The notes under the pieces: model-generated
Seen by the model: only the letters and a program-made list of their open reading frames with translations
Database searches by the model: none
What the model was told of the DNA's origin: nothing
Source: Blautia pseudococcoides
Lineage (GTDB): Bacteria; Bacillota; Clostridia; Lachnospirales; Lachnospiraceae
NCBI RefSeq assembly: GCF_001689125.2
Contig: NZ_CP015405.2
Location: 3,017,001-3,081,000, forward strand
Direction: 5' to 3'
DNA: 64,000 nt
Translations under genes and position numbers: made by a program
Part shown: positions 1-8,094 of the stretch, piece after piece
Numbering within the stretch: the stretch's first letter is position 1
How the letters are laid out: each line of letters starts with the position of its first letter

Positions 1-784
1 CGGTCACGCCCGTTTCCGCCCCGCCTGTGGCCGCAAGCACGCCTAACGGCTTGCCCTTGCCGTCCCCCGTGAAGAACGCCTCCTCTTCCTTCGCCCCGAT
101 GCGGCGGGCAAACTCGCGGGAGATATAGGACTGCAGGTCAAACACGCTGTCGTTTAACAGCTCCTCGGAAACCTTGATCATGGTGCCGAGCTTATACGCC
201 CCGATGGAAACCTGCCCGAAGGAGTCATCGCTCTCCGGGAACGCGTCCTCCTCGTCAATCCACGATGCCGTACCCTTGGAAGCTACAACGGGAATCTTGC
301 GGTCGCCGCTGGAGGTCTTGATGACCTTTGCCATCTGGCGGAAGATGTTCTCCTCCTCCAGCGCCTCCACCAGTGTGCGCTCGTATTCGTCCGGCACCAG
401 GTAGCCGCCCTCGGAATCCGTGCCAATCTGCAGGGCGTTGGTCACATTCGGCATCGGCACCTTGGAGCGCATAGCGTTCCAGAAATTCCTGCGATAATCA
501 TCGGAGGCACGCCCCGCCTTATCCTCCCCGTCCGTATCCGCCTTTCCGCCCGGCTTCCCCGTGAGGGGTTTATTCACCGGGCGGTTCAGTTCCGCATCGA
601 GAGCCTCCTGACGCTCCAGCCGCTCAATCTCTTTCCCAAGGTCGGTGATCTCCTGCTCCATCTTCGTGTATGCGGCATCATCCTCCGCGGAAAGGACGCC
701 GTTCTCCTTCCTGTGGGAATCCAAAAACGCCTTTGCCGCCTCCCATGCCTTTGCGCGCTTCTCGCGCAGTTCCAGAATCGTCAT
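1..784 (-). CDS. HK97-family phage major capsid protein (3' end cut by window edge)
   Basis: Shell protein of a tailed phage; HK97-fold subunits assemble into the procapsid and are processed by the neighbouring ClpP-like protease. The reading frame is open from ATG at 784 down to base 1. The N-terminal ~85 residues are rich in Glu, Lys and Ala (MTILELREKRAKAWEAA...) and look like the coiled-coil delta/scaffold domain that is normally cleaved. The capsid core begins near the GGYLVPDEYE motif, typical of this family, followed by a TASWIDE stretch. GGAGG stands 8 bases before the ATG. It is the last late gene visible; head-tail and tail genes should continue to the left of the window. About 261 codons are present of a usual 380-420. 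Confidence 0.93.
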   Translation of the reverse strand, partial: MTILELREKRAKAWEAAKAFLDSHRKENGVLSAEDDAAYTKMEQEITDLGKEIERLERQEALDAELNRPVNKPLTGKPGGKADTDGEDKAGRASDDYRRNFWNAMRSKVPMPNVTNALQIGTDSEGGYLVPDEYERTLVEALEEENIFRQMAKVIKTSSGDRKIPVVASKGTASWIDEEDAFPESDDSFGQVSIGAYKLGTMIKVSEELLNDSVFDLQSYISREFARRIGAKEEEAFFTGDGKGKPLGVLAATGGAETGVT

Positions 785-800
785 AATGAAATCCTCCTTC

Positions 801-1619
801 TCAATGTCTTAATAAAGCAAGCCGCTCCATGAGTGCGTCCACACAGCGGCCGGTCTCTGTTTCCGGGGCAGGGATCTGTGCCTGCTCCTGCATATCCGGT
901 TTCTTTTCTGCCTGCCCGTATTTGGCAGCCATCTTGTTAAAAAGCGTGTTATTGACCGCCTTCCGGGAGAACAGCATGGAATCCTGTGCAGGCGGCTTTT
1001 TCCCGCCCATTTCGGATTCTTCTTCCTCAGACTCTTCTTCCGGCGGTCCCTCTGCCTTTGCCCGCGTCATGATCTCATCCGCAAAACCAAGCTCCACCGC
1101 CTTATTCGCATCCATCCACGTTTCCGCATCCATCAAATGCGACAGCTTCGGACGGGAAAGCCCCGTCTTTAGCACATAGGCGTTGATGATGGATTCCTTC
1201 ACCTCGGCGAGCATATCAATGGCCTTCTGCATCTCCGCATGGTCGCCCCAGGCGATGGTGGCGGGATTGTGGATTATAAGCATAGATACCGGGGACACCA
1301 GGACGGTATCGCCCGCCATGGCAATGACGGATGCCGCTGACGCAGCGATGCCGTCTATTTTTACAGTCACCTTGCCCTTATAGTTGGAGAGCATATTGTA
1401 AATCTGTGCCGCCGCCACGCAGTCACCGCCCGGCGAATTGATCCACACGGTAATGTCACCGCTCCCGGCATTCAGCTCATCCTTGAAAAGCTGCGGGGTC
1501 ACATCATCGTCAAACCAGCTTTCCTCCGCGATGGTGCCGCTTAATTCCAGTATCCGCTCTGTCACTTCCGGCTCCTGATTTTTCACTTTCCTCCAGTTCC
1601 AGAACTTCTTCGTTTTCAT
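801..1619 (-). CDS. ClpP-like phage head maturation protease
   Basis: Serine protease that trims the capsid scaffold domain during head assembly. The ClpP fold is clear: NSPGGD (residues 61-66), the nucleophile in GIAASAAS (Ser94), catalytic His117 in MLIIHNP and the Asp region in DAETWMD (164-170). A Glu-rich linker (about 188-202) precedes a C-terminal tail not found in cellular ClpP; such tails often link to scaffolding. The start at 1619 (MKTKKFWNW) is the usual start for this family, although it overlaps the portal gene by 110 bases in another frame. It lies 17 bases upstream of the capsid gene, the standard portal-protease-capsid order. Confidence 0.93.
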   Translation of the reverse strand: MKTKKFWNWRKVKNQEPEVTERILELSGTIAEESWFDDDVTPQLFKDELNAGSGDITVWINSPGGDCVAAAQIYNMLSNYKGKVTVKIDGIAASAASVIAMAGDTVLVSPVSMLIIHNPATIAWGDHAEMQKAIDMLAEVKESIINAYVLKTGLSRPKLSHLMDAETWMDANKAVELGFADEIMTRAKAEGPPEEESEEEESEMGGKKPPAQDSMLFSRKAVNNTLFNKMAAKYGQAEKKPDMQEQAQIPAPETETGRCVDALMERLALLRH

Positions 1620-2874
1620 CGGATTCCTCCTTCCCTTTTTGGTATGCCGCCCCGGACATCGAAAGCGGCATCATATTTCCATTGATTAAATACAGGTCGC
1701 CGCCAAGCTCCTCCGGGATGCGGTCAAGGTTCTCCAGCTCCCGGATGTCATTGGCCGACATCCACCCGTTCTGCCGCCCCACGGCGTACCCGCTCATGCG
1801 GCTCTGGTAATCGCCACGGAGCAGGCCGTCCACGTTGAACTTCATAAAATACTGCTTCTTTTCCTCCGGGGTCAGCAGGGCTCTTGCCATGGACTGCTCC
1901 CACCGGGACACCCAAGGGTCAAGGGTGTATTTCACGAACTCAAGGCTCTGCTGCTCGATATTGGAGAAACTGCTTTTTTCCAAGTCCCCCACCATATGCG
2001 GAGGCACACGGAAAATCCTCGCAATCTCATTGATCTGGAACTTCCGTGTTTCCAAAAACTGCGCCTGTTCCGGCGAGATAGAAATCGGAGTATATTTCAT
2101 CCCCTCTTCGAGGACGGCCACCTTATTGGCGTTATGGCTGCCTCCAAAAGTAGACTGCCAGCTCTCCCGCACCCTTGACGGGTCTTTCAGCGTCCCCGGA
2201 TGCTCCAGCACGCCGCTCGGCTGTGCGCCGTTGGCGAAGAACTTCGCCCCGTATTCCTCGCAGGCAATCGCCATGCCGATGGCGTTCTTTGCCATGGCAA
2301 TGGGGGAATAGCCCACAAGCCCGTCAAAGCCGAGGCCGGGGATGTGCAGCACCTCCGACGGCGGCAGGATGACCGTGCTGCCCTTCACGGTCGGCGCATC
2401 ATCCATGCTCACCGTGTATTCGTAATAGAGCTGCCCCTTGCCGTCACGCTCCACGCCCATGCGGTCCGGCATCAGCGGGTACAGCGCAATGACCTCCCCT
2501 TTGCCGTTGCGGATAATCTGTGCGTAGGCATTGCCCCATATCAACAGGTGGCTCATCAGCGTCTCCCGGAATACGAAGGAAGTCATCTCCGGGTTCGGCT
2601 CATCATGGAGCAGACGGTACAGCGGATGGTCATACACCCGCTCCTTTCCCGTTTCCGTATAACGGTACAGATGGACCGGCAGGGATGCCACCGTCTCCGC
2701 CAGAATCCGCACGCAGGAATACACCGCCGTGGTCTGCATGGCTGACCGCTCATTCACAGTTTTCCCGCTGGTACTCCTCCCAAAGAAAAAGGAGTATGCT
2801 GAACCGCCGTAGTTGTCCTTTGGCTTATCCCTCGCGCCCCGGATGCCTAAAATAGATGGTAATTTCATACACAC
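1510..2874 (-). CDS. HK97-family phage portal protein
   Basis: Forms the dodecameric ring at the capsid vertex through which DNA is packaged. The 454-residue product has typical portal features: an early TTAVYSCVRILAETVASLP helix, then LYRLLHDEPNP, and a central GLVGYSPI segment followed by the KFFANGAQPSGVL loop. An acidic C terminus runs into the protease frame. GGAGGTGTGT precedes the ATG at 2874. The gene normally sits directly downstream of the large terminase; here the next feature upstream is the end of a truncated IS element at 2909, only 35 bases from the start codon, so its original transcription and coupling are probably lost. Confidence 0.93.
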   Translation of the reverse strand: MCMKLPSILGIRGARDKPKDNYGGSAYSFFFGRSTSGKTVNERSAMQTTAVYSCVRILAETVASLPVHLYRYTETGKERVYDHPLYRLLHDEPNPEMTSFVFRETLMSHLLIWGNAYAQIIRNGKGEVIALYPLMPDRMGVERDGKGQLYYEYTVSMDDAPTVKGSTVILPPSEVLHIPGLGFDGLVGYSPIAMAKNAIGMAIACEEYGAKFFANGAQPSGVLEHPGTLKDPSRVRESWQSTFGGSHNANKVAVLEEGMKYTPISISPEQAQFLETRKFQINEIARIFRVPPHMVGDLEKSSFSNIEQQSLEFVKYTLDPWVSRWEQSMARALLTPEEKKQYFMKFNVDGLLRGDYQSRMSGYAVGRQNGWMSANDIRELENLDRIPEELGGDLYLINGNMMPLSMSGAAYQKGKEESDENEEVLELEESEKSGAGSDRADTGIKRHHRGGKLV

Positions 2875-2908
2875 CTCCTAAAAATAAGCAAAAGAAAAGC
2901 ACCTCCGA

Positions 2909-2933
2909 TGTACCGACCCCCAAAAGTTAGACC
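2909..2933 (+). repeat. Left terminal inverted repeat of the IS3 element
   Basis: TGTACCGACC...AAAAGTTAGACC matches the general form of IS150-group ends. Part of the same motif recurs inverted at 2948-2960 (GGAGGTCGGTA), overlapping the ribosome site of orfA. No partner right repeat is found near 4122. Confidence 0.75.
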
Positions 2934-2964
2934 TATAATCTAATGATTGGAGGTCGGTATTTTT

Positions 2965-3543
2965 ATGGCTAAATATAGCTATGAGTTCAAGAAGCAAGTC
3001 GTTGATGCTTACTTATGTGGAGAAGGTGGCTACACATTACTTGCTGAAAAGTATGGTATTAAAAACAGACGTCAAGTTTTAAATTGGGTTCATTATTATG
3101 AGCAATTCGGTGACGAAGGATTGTTGAAATCCCGTAAAAATGAGAATTACTCTTTCGAGTTTAAACTTCATGTGGTAGAGTTGTATTTATCAAGTGAGTT
3201 GTCGTATCAGGAAGTTGCTCTGTCTTCCGGCATCAATAATAATGCGATTGTTTGCAAATGGGTGAATGAGTATCGTGTTGCCGGACCTGATGCGTTAAGA
3301 CCACGTAAGAAAGGTCGTAAGAAGACATTGGAGACATCAACTGATAAAAACAAAGTACTTCCTGACAATCCTGTATCCGTCGATACAAGTACAGAACACG
3401 TAAAAGAACTTGAAGATGAACTTCTCAAGCTAAAAATAGAGAACGCATTTTTAAAAGAACTGAGGAGGCTGCGTTTAGAGGACGAGGCAAAAACGAGAGA
3501 ATTGCAAGAGTCATCCACAGCCTCCGAGGAGAATTCCGATTAA
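2965..3543 (+). CDS. IS3-family transposase OrfA (double helix-turn-helix)
   Basis: DNA-binding half of the IS3 transposase. The 192-residue product starts at ATG 2965 behind GGAGG at 2949-2953. It carries two helix-turn-helix units: one around FKKQVVDAYL...YGIKNRRQVLNWV and a second around FKLHVVELYL...SSGINNNAIVCKWV. A Lys/Arg-rich linker follows, then a leucine-patterned coiled coil (VKELEDELLKLKIENAFLK) used for oligomerisation. A run of five A at 3489-3493 is a plausible -1 frameshift site for making the OrfAB fusion. This gene looks intact although its partner is truncated. Confidence 0.88.
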   Translation: MAKYSYEFKKQVVDAYLCGEGGYTLLAEKYGIKNRRQVLNWVHYYEQFGDEGLLKSRKNENYSFEFKLHVVELYLSSELSYQEVALSSGINNNAIVCKWVNEYRVAGPDALRPRKKGRKKTLETSTDKNKVLPDNPVSVDTSTEHVKELEDELLKLKIENAFLKELRRLRLEDEAKTRELQESSTASEENSD

Positions 3544-3566
3544 AAGTTCTGCTCTCGTATTCCGGT

Positions 3567-4148
3567 ATGCCAAAAGCAACCTATATGTATTGGCAAAAAA
3601 GATTTGATAGAGTAAATCCGGATAAAGAAATTGAAAATAAAATCATGGAAATCCATGAGAATAACAAGGATTATGGTTATCGACGTATGTATGGAGAACT
3701 TCGAAATCAAGGAATGCTGATAAACAAGAAGAAGGTTCAACGCATTATGCAGAAGCTAAATCTTCAAGTCCTATCGTATACTAGAAAAAGCCGTAAATAT
3801 AGTTCTTATAAAGGGAATGTAGGGACTGTTGCGCCTAATAGAATTCGAAGAAGATTTCACACACATATACCACATCAAAAAATAACGACAGACACCACAG
3901 AGTTCAAATACTATGAAGTGGACGCGAAAGGGCACATGACGATGCACAAGCTGTATCTGGATCCGTTCATGGACATGTGTAATGGAGAAATCATAAGTTA
4001 CGGAATTGCTAAACGACCAACTGCTGCAAATGTGATGAATGCGTTAAATAAAGCGATTGAAATAACTTCTGATTGTCCTTATCGCAGGACTTTTCATTCA
4101 GATCGGGGATGGGCATACCAAATGGGGGACCTTCCCCCTTATTGGTAG
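3567..4148 (+). pseudogene. IS3-family transposase OrfB, 3'-truncated
   Basis: Catalytic (rve, DDE) half of the IS3 transposase. In the -1 frame relative to OrfA, the reading can be traced back to about 3490 (NERIARVIHSLRGEF), so the natural product is a frameshift fusion; 3567 is only the first ATG. The HTH_21 region (KDYGYRRMYGEL) is present, and so are the first two catalytic acids (TTDTTEFKY and FHSDRGWAYQ). The frame then leaves transposase sequence after WAYQM and ends in unrelated residues (GDLPPYW) read from the methylase gene. The conserved Glu of the DDE triad is missing, so this is inactive. Confidence 0.9.
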
Positions 4149-4914
4149 TAACAGAAGGTGCCAGTCCACGGTCATCATATGCGCTTCCATTCATCCCCCT
4201 GCCGCTGGGGTTGACATTTCCGACACAATAAAGTCCGGTATTCGCTCCCATGCCGCCGCCATTTGCTCCAAGTGTCACAGAAACTCCCTCCGGGTCATAA
4301 ACCCGGTATCCCTGCATCCCACCTATAACTTCTTTAAGAGTTCCTCCGTCTTCTCCTGCGACAAATAAAATTTCTCGCTCACCTCTGCTTCTAAGATTTG
4401 CGATAAAGAACACCCTCTCCCGGTTCTGGGGGACTCCGTGGTCTTTGGAGTTAAGCACCTGCCATCTTGCGTCATACCCCGCTTCGTCCATTTCAGACAA
4501 AACGGCGGCAAAGTCGAAGCCTCCATTAACTGAAAGCAGGTTTTTAACGTTCTCAACAAGTAGGTATGTGGGTTTATCTCTTTCTTCCTTGCCTTTGACG
4601 AGGTCAATGATGCTGTAATAGATTCCACTTCGCTTGCCGGACAGTCCCCGCTGTTTTCCGGCGATGGAGATGTCCTGGCAAGGGAAACCAAATGTCCAGA
4701 TGTCTGCATATGGAATCTCCCCCGGTCTGAGTTTTGTGATGTCATCCGCTTTCCACTCCCCCTCCGTGTCATACATGGCTTCATAGGAAGCCCTTGCGTA
4801 TTTGTCATATTCACAATAACCGATGCACTTATGCCCGGTAGCCTCCAGCCCCAGCCGGAACCCACCGATACCTGAACATAAATCAAGGAAGGTCAACTGC
4901 TTCATCGGCGGCAC
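4009..4914 (-). pseudogene. Phage DNA (cytosine-5) methyltransferase, 3' end replaced by IS sequence
   Basis: Would transfer a methyl group from SAM to C5 of cytosine. Motif I (LDLCSGIGGFRLGLE), the catalytic PC motif IV (GFPCQDIS), motif VI (VENVKN) and motif VIII (QNRERVFFIANL) are all present in order. Genuine methylase sequence ends around TTNKGEG (near 4130); the remaining C-terminal residues are the IS element read backwards. Motif X, which completes the SAM pocket, has not been identified before the junction, so activity is doubtful. The start overlaps the 3' end of the ParB-methylase gene by 32 bases. ATG at 4905 (MKQLTFLDL) is an equally good start. Confidence 0.88.
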
Positions 4915-6139
4915 CTTCCTTTTTTAACTCTGAATATCTTATTTTCTCTCCACCCCGAATGGCAGACACATCCTCTGCGGAGCCTTTCTGTTCCATATAT
5001 CTCTGTACAATCACATCCACGAATTTCTCATCCAGTTCCGCCATATAGCAAATCCGGCTGGTCTGCTCACAAGCCATCAGAGTGGAACCGGAACCACCGA
5101 ATGGGTCCAGCACAATGCAGTTGCTCATACAGGAATTCTGGATGGGGTATGCCACCAGTCCCACTGGCTTCATGGTCGGATGGTCCTTGGACTGCTTTGG
5201 ACGGTCAAACTCCCAGATGGTGGTCTGCTTCCGGTCCGAATACCAGTTGTGCTTCCCGCCCTTCTTCCAGCCGAACAACACCGGTTCATGCTGCCACTGG
5301 TAGGGGCTTCTCCCCAGCACGAGGCTTTGTTTTTTCCAGATACAGCAGCCGGAAAGATAGAATCCAGCATCATGGAACGCTTTGCGGAAGTTCAGCCCTT
5401 CTGTGTCTGAATGAAATACATAGATGGAAGCATCCGGCTCCATATTCTGTTCCATATTCACAAAAGCCGCAAAAAGGAACTGATAAAACTTCCCATCTTC
5501 CATATGGTCATTCTGGATATTCCCGGCAGTTCCCTCATAATTCACGTTATAAGGTGGGTCTGTCACCACAAGGTTTGCTTTCTGCCCTGCCATCAACACC
5601 TCGTATGTCTCCGGCATAGTGGAATCCCCACAGATTACCCGGTGCCTGCCTAACAGCCACACATCTCCCTGTTTTGCCACCGCAGGCTTCTGAAGCTCCG
5701 CCTCCACGTCAAAATCATCTTCCGTAATTTTCTTATCGTGCACGGCATTGAATAGCTGCTCAATCTCCGGCGGCTCAAAGCCTGTGAAAGACACATCAAA
5801 ATCCGAAGCCTGTAAATCCTTAATCAAATCCGCCAGCAGTTCCTTATTCCATTCGCCTGTGATTTTATTCAGGGCGATGTTCAGCGCCTTTTCTTTGTTC
5901 TTGTCGATATCAATGACGATACAGTCAATTTCCTCATAGCCCAAATCGGAAAGCACTGTCACCCGCTGGTGACCGCCGATGATGGTCATATCAGAATTGA
6001 CAATCACTGGCTCCACATAACCAAACTCCTGGATGGAATTCTTGATTTTCTCATATTCCTTATCACCGGGTTTCAGCTTTTTCCTCGGATTATAGGAAGC
6101 CGGAACCAAGTCCGCTATCCTGATTTTCTTAAACTCCAT
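4883..6139 (-). CDS. ParB-domain DNA N4/N6 methyltransferase
   Basis: Phage modification enzyme with two parts. An N-terminal ParB/sulfiredoxin-type domain has the GGHQR motif (about residues 54-58 from this start) and DLVPASYNPRK before it. A C-terminal amino-methyltransferase domain has DPPYN (catalytic motif IV) and a late FGGSGST SAM-binding motif, the order of the beta class. The start was placed at ATG 6139 because GGAGGGACGAGG lies just before it; a longer frame exists but overlaps the upstream gene. It overlaps that gene by 11 bases and the C5 methylase by 32, so the three are translationally linked. Probably protects phage DNA from restriction. Confidence 0.9.
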   Translation of the reverse strand: MEFKKIRIADLVPASYNPRKKLKPGDKEYEKIKNSIQEFGYVEPVIVNSDMTIIGGHQRVTVLSDLGYEEIDCIVIDIDKNKEKALNIALNKITGEWNKELLADLIKDLQASDFDVSFTGFEPPEIEQLFNAVHDKKITEDDFDVEAELQKPAVAKQGDVWLLGRHRVICGDSTMPETYEVLMAGQKANLVVTDPPYNVNYEGTAGNIQNDHMEDGKFYQFLFAAFVNMEQNMEPDASIYVFHSDTEGLNFRKAFHDAGFYLSGCCIWKKQSLVLGRSPYQWQHEPVLFGWKKGGKHNWYSDRKQTTIWEFDRPKQSKDHPTMKPVGLVAYPIQNSCMSNCIVLDPFGGSGSTLMACEQTSRICYMAELDEKFVDVIVQRYMEQKGSAEDVSAIRGGEKIRYSELKKEGAADEAVDLP

Positions 6140-6560
6140 CCTCGTCCCTCCAGAACCGGTCTTTGATGTAACAGTTATGGCTGCAATACTTCTGTTCCCG
6201 GCTTCCATTGACTTCAAATTCTTTTTTGCAGTAAGCGCACATCTCTATACGGGTGTGTTTTCTCTGTGCCGCCTCCGGGTGCAGCTTCCACCATACTCGC
6301 CTGCATTTGTCTGAGCAGAACCTTCTCGCCCTGCCGTTCCCCGACTGACTAATTTCTTTTCCGCAACAGGCACAGGCTTTTCCGCACGCCAGGCGTTCCT
6401 GCATATTGAGTGCCATAGCTTTGGCATAGCCATCCATTCCGTTTGCCTTGCAGAAATTCCTTACAATATCACGGGACAGCCCAACCGCCGCCCCTATTGC
6501 CCGGTATCCCTGCCCCCGTATCCGCAGTTCCTTTATCTGAGCTGCCTGTGCATCGGTCAT
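6129..6560 (-). CDS. Small phage protein with HTH and two zinc-binding CxxC/CxxxC clusters
   Basis: The 143-residue product starts at ATG 6560 (MTDAQAAQIKEL) behind GGAGGTG. Residues 1-45 form a resolvase-like helix-turn-helix (ELRIRGQGYRAIGAAVGLSRDIVRNF). Two similar zinc-binding modules follow: CACCGKE...RFCSDKCRRVWW and CAYCKKE...KYCSHNCYIKDRFW. Similar proteins occur in Firmicutes prophages between the HNH nuclease and terminase genes. Its role is not known to me; DNA binding is the inference. Confidence 0.8.
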   Translation of the reverse strand: MTDAQAAQIKELRIRGQGYRAIGAAVGLSRDIVRNFCKANGMDGYAKAMALNMQERLACGKACACCGKEISQSGNGRARRFCSDKCRRVWWKLHPEAAQRKHTRIEMCAYCKKEFEVNGSREQKYCSHNCYIKDRFWRDEDGV

Positions 6561-6951
6561 CCTTTCACACCTCCAAATATAAAGAAGCCAGAAAGCCACT
6601 CCTTTTAAATGGTTTCCCAGCTTCAAAACACGGGATTTCCGGTACTTTTCGGCAAAACCTTTCTTGCCTTATTTTGCGGAAATCCTATGTTTATGTATGG
6701 AAATGCTCCGGGTTTCCTATCCCCCCTGCCGATTTATGCGAAAATTCACGTTTGAGGGGGCGGCGGTTTCCAGGGGGCGGGGTTCCAGAGATTCAGACCG
6801 CCCCTCCCCTCGGCAGATTTCCCCGAATCCAGTCATAACCTGCACAATCCACGGGACAAATCTTTGTGCAGTTCATGCCTCCGAATTGACTGGATAATTA
6901 TCCGAATCCGATTTAACATGGCACTACCAAAACCAAAGGAGGCAACTGCTT
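6561..6951. other. Divergent intergenic region upstream of the SymE gene
   Basis: 391 bases without a convincing gene. It separates the minus-strand late operon from the plus-strand SymE pair. It contains G-rich (6757-6784) and C-rich (about 6801-6817) stretches that could pair in RNA, and a strong ribosome site (AAAGGAGG, 6935-6942) at its right end. SymE relatives are often controlled by an antisense RNA in this position, but no such promoter could be assigned by eye. Confidence 0.5.
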
Positions 6952-7221
6952 ATGAAATCAAAGAAAATGAAAGTCCTTTACAGCGCACGGGCAAGGCAGG
7001 CTCAATATGTCTGGGGCAGGGAAAGTTACTACACTGCCACTCCTAAGATTTCCATGGAGGGAAAATGGCTGGAGGCTCTCGGCTTCCACATCGGGGATGC
7101 CATCGAAGTGTCCTATGAGGATAACTGCATCTGCATCACACCCGCACCTCAGCCTGCCATGGTCTGTGAACCACAAACACCGTATGGAGAAGCCCCCGGC
7201 AAACGCAAGGGTAAAAAATAA
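6952..7221 (+). CDS. SymE-family toxin-like protein
   Basis: Small protein of the SymE family, named after the SOS-induced E. coli toxin with an AbrB-like fold. The conserved core is TPKISMEGKWLEALGFHIGDAIEV followed by a CICIT strand; the sequence before it (RARQAQYVWGRESYY) is basic. AAAGGAGG lies 9 bases before the ATG. It points against all neighbouring phage genes. The stop codon overlaps the next ATG (TAATG), so the two genes form an operon. Toxicity is inferred from the family, not shown. Confidence 0.78.
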   Translation: MKSKKMKVLYSARARQAQYVWGRESYYTATPKISMEGKWLEALGFHIGDAIEVSYEDNCICITPAPQPAMVCEPQTPYGEAPGKRKGKK

Positions 7222-7508
7222 TGTTCACATCCAACGAGCATTCTCTCCTGGCCTCGTCCTATTTCAAACTCGTCCGGAAAACGGATGACTTCTACGAAAT
7301 CCAGTCCCGGTGCACCGGGCATTGCTGGATTATCCAGAAACCATACTCTTATACAAAATATCCTGTCCGCATCTACCACAAACACTCCAAAGGTATACCT
7401 TATTACCACAGGCATGGACACGCACACACTGTCCGCTCCGCCATTCGGCAGATTCAAAGCCACGACCAGTTCCAGTTAAATGGCAGGCGGCACGTTACTA
7501 CCGCCTAG
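7221..7508 (+). CDS. Hypothetical protein coupled to the SymE gene
   Basis: The 95-residue product begins at an ATG that overlaps the SymE stop codon, so it is almost certainly translated by coupling. It is rich in His, Tyr and Ser, with an RSAIRQIQSHDQFQ C terminus, and has no membrane segment or motif I recognise. The constant pairing suggests it may be an immunity or accessory factor for the SymE-like protein, but that is conjecture. A bidirectional hairpin terminator follows at 7514-7538. Confidence 0.6.
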   Translation: MFTSNEHSLLASSYFKLVRKTDDFYEIQSRCTGHCWIIQKPYSYTKYPVRIYHKHSKGIPYYHRHGHAHTVRSAIRQIQSHDQFQLNGRRHVTTA

Positions 7509-7513
7509 AGGAA

Positions 7514-7538
7514 AAGCCCTGGGAATCTCCCAAGGCTT
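7514..7538. terminator. Bidirectional hairpin between SymE operon and HNH gene
   Basis: AAGCC-c-TGGGA / TCCCA-a-GGCTT arms separated by a three-base loop lie between two convergent genes. The T tract is weak on both sides. Confidence 0.6.
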
Positions 7539-7545
7539 CTCTCTG

Positions 7546-7908
7546 TCAGTATTTGTACTCCTGATAACGGTCCTCCGTCATGGTCTTGCTGTCATGGCAG
7601 TTCTTACACAGCGCCTGCCAGTTCTCTTCATCCCAGAACAATCTGTCATCTCCACGGTGCGGCACAATATGATCCACCACAGTTGCCTTCACCAGCCTTC
7701 CCTGTTCCCGGCACCGGACACATAGCGGATGTGCTTTCAGGAACCTGCTTCTTGCGATACGCCATCGTCTGTCGTACCCACGCCCGGCAGAAGATGTCCT
7801 GTCACTACAATGCAGCAATCCATGCTCTTCACAATAAATCCCGTCTGTCAGCTTCGGGCATCCCGGATGGCGGCAGGGCTTTTTTGGCTTCATCGGCATT
7901 TTATCCAT
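7546..7908 (-). CDS. Phage HNH endonuclease
   Basis: Small nuclease that works with terminase at cos-type packaging sites. The N-terminal half holds a Cys/His cluster (PCRHPGCPKL...YCEEHG). The HNH core has CVRCREQG, VVDHIVPHRGD and WQALCKNCHDSKT, giving the expected zinc Cys pairs and catalytic His. GGAGAGGGG lies directly before ATG 7908. In related phages the HNH gene is followed by small and large terminase genes. Here only the zinc-finger and methylase genes follow before the IS element. Confidence 0.9.
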   Translation of the reverse strand: MDKMPMKPKKPCRHPGCPKLTDGIYCEEHGLLHCSDRTSSAGRGYDRRWRIARSRFLKAHPLCVRCREQGRLVKATVVDHIVPHRGDDRLFWDEENWQALCKNCHDSKTMTEDRYQEYKY

Positions 7909-8061
7909 CCCCTCTCCTATGTACCGGACAGGGTGAAAGGATGAAGCCCCTGTCCATACAAAGGCAAAAGAAAAAGCCCCATGGATTTTCCACAGAGCTT
8001 CTTACAGTTCTTCGCAGTTTAAGGATAACACAGATTCCAATAAACTTTCAATAAACTCTTT

Positions 8062-8089
8062 GTCTACACTTAGTCTACCATCTGTCTAC
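8062..8089 (-). repeat. Three 11-bp-spaced GTAGAC direct repeats
   Basis: On the minus strand GTAGAC occurs three times at exact 11-bp spacing (8084-8089, 8073-8078, 8062-8067), just downstream of the ArpU-like regulator gene and upstream of the HNH gene. One helical turn per repeat places all copies on the same face of the DNA, as expected for a cooperative activator or repressor site. Confidence 0.6.
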
Positions 8090-8094
8090 CGTGC

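Larger units (their letters stand above)
2909..4122 (+). mobile_element. Truncated IS3-family (IS150-like) insertion sequence
   Basis: The left terminus begins with TG at 2909 (TGTACCGACCCCCAAAAGTT), the form of terminal repeat seen in IS150-like IS3 elements, followed by an orfA/orfB pair in frames related by -1. The element stops abruptly inside orfB at about 4118-4128, where sequence switches to the phage C5 methylase read from the other strand. The right inverted repeat and the last third of orfB are absent, so the element cannot transpose by itself. Its A+T content is higher than that of the flanking phage genes. The junction with the phage sequence implies a deletion that started at or in the IS. 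Confidence 0.88.

Noticed and set aside
2200..2745. Plus-strand frame of 181 codons opposite the portal gene
   Set aside because: GC-rich mirror frame of a phage structural gene, no ribosome site and no known domain.
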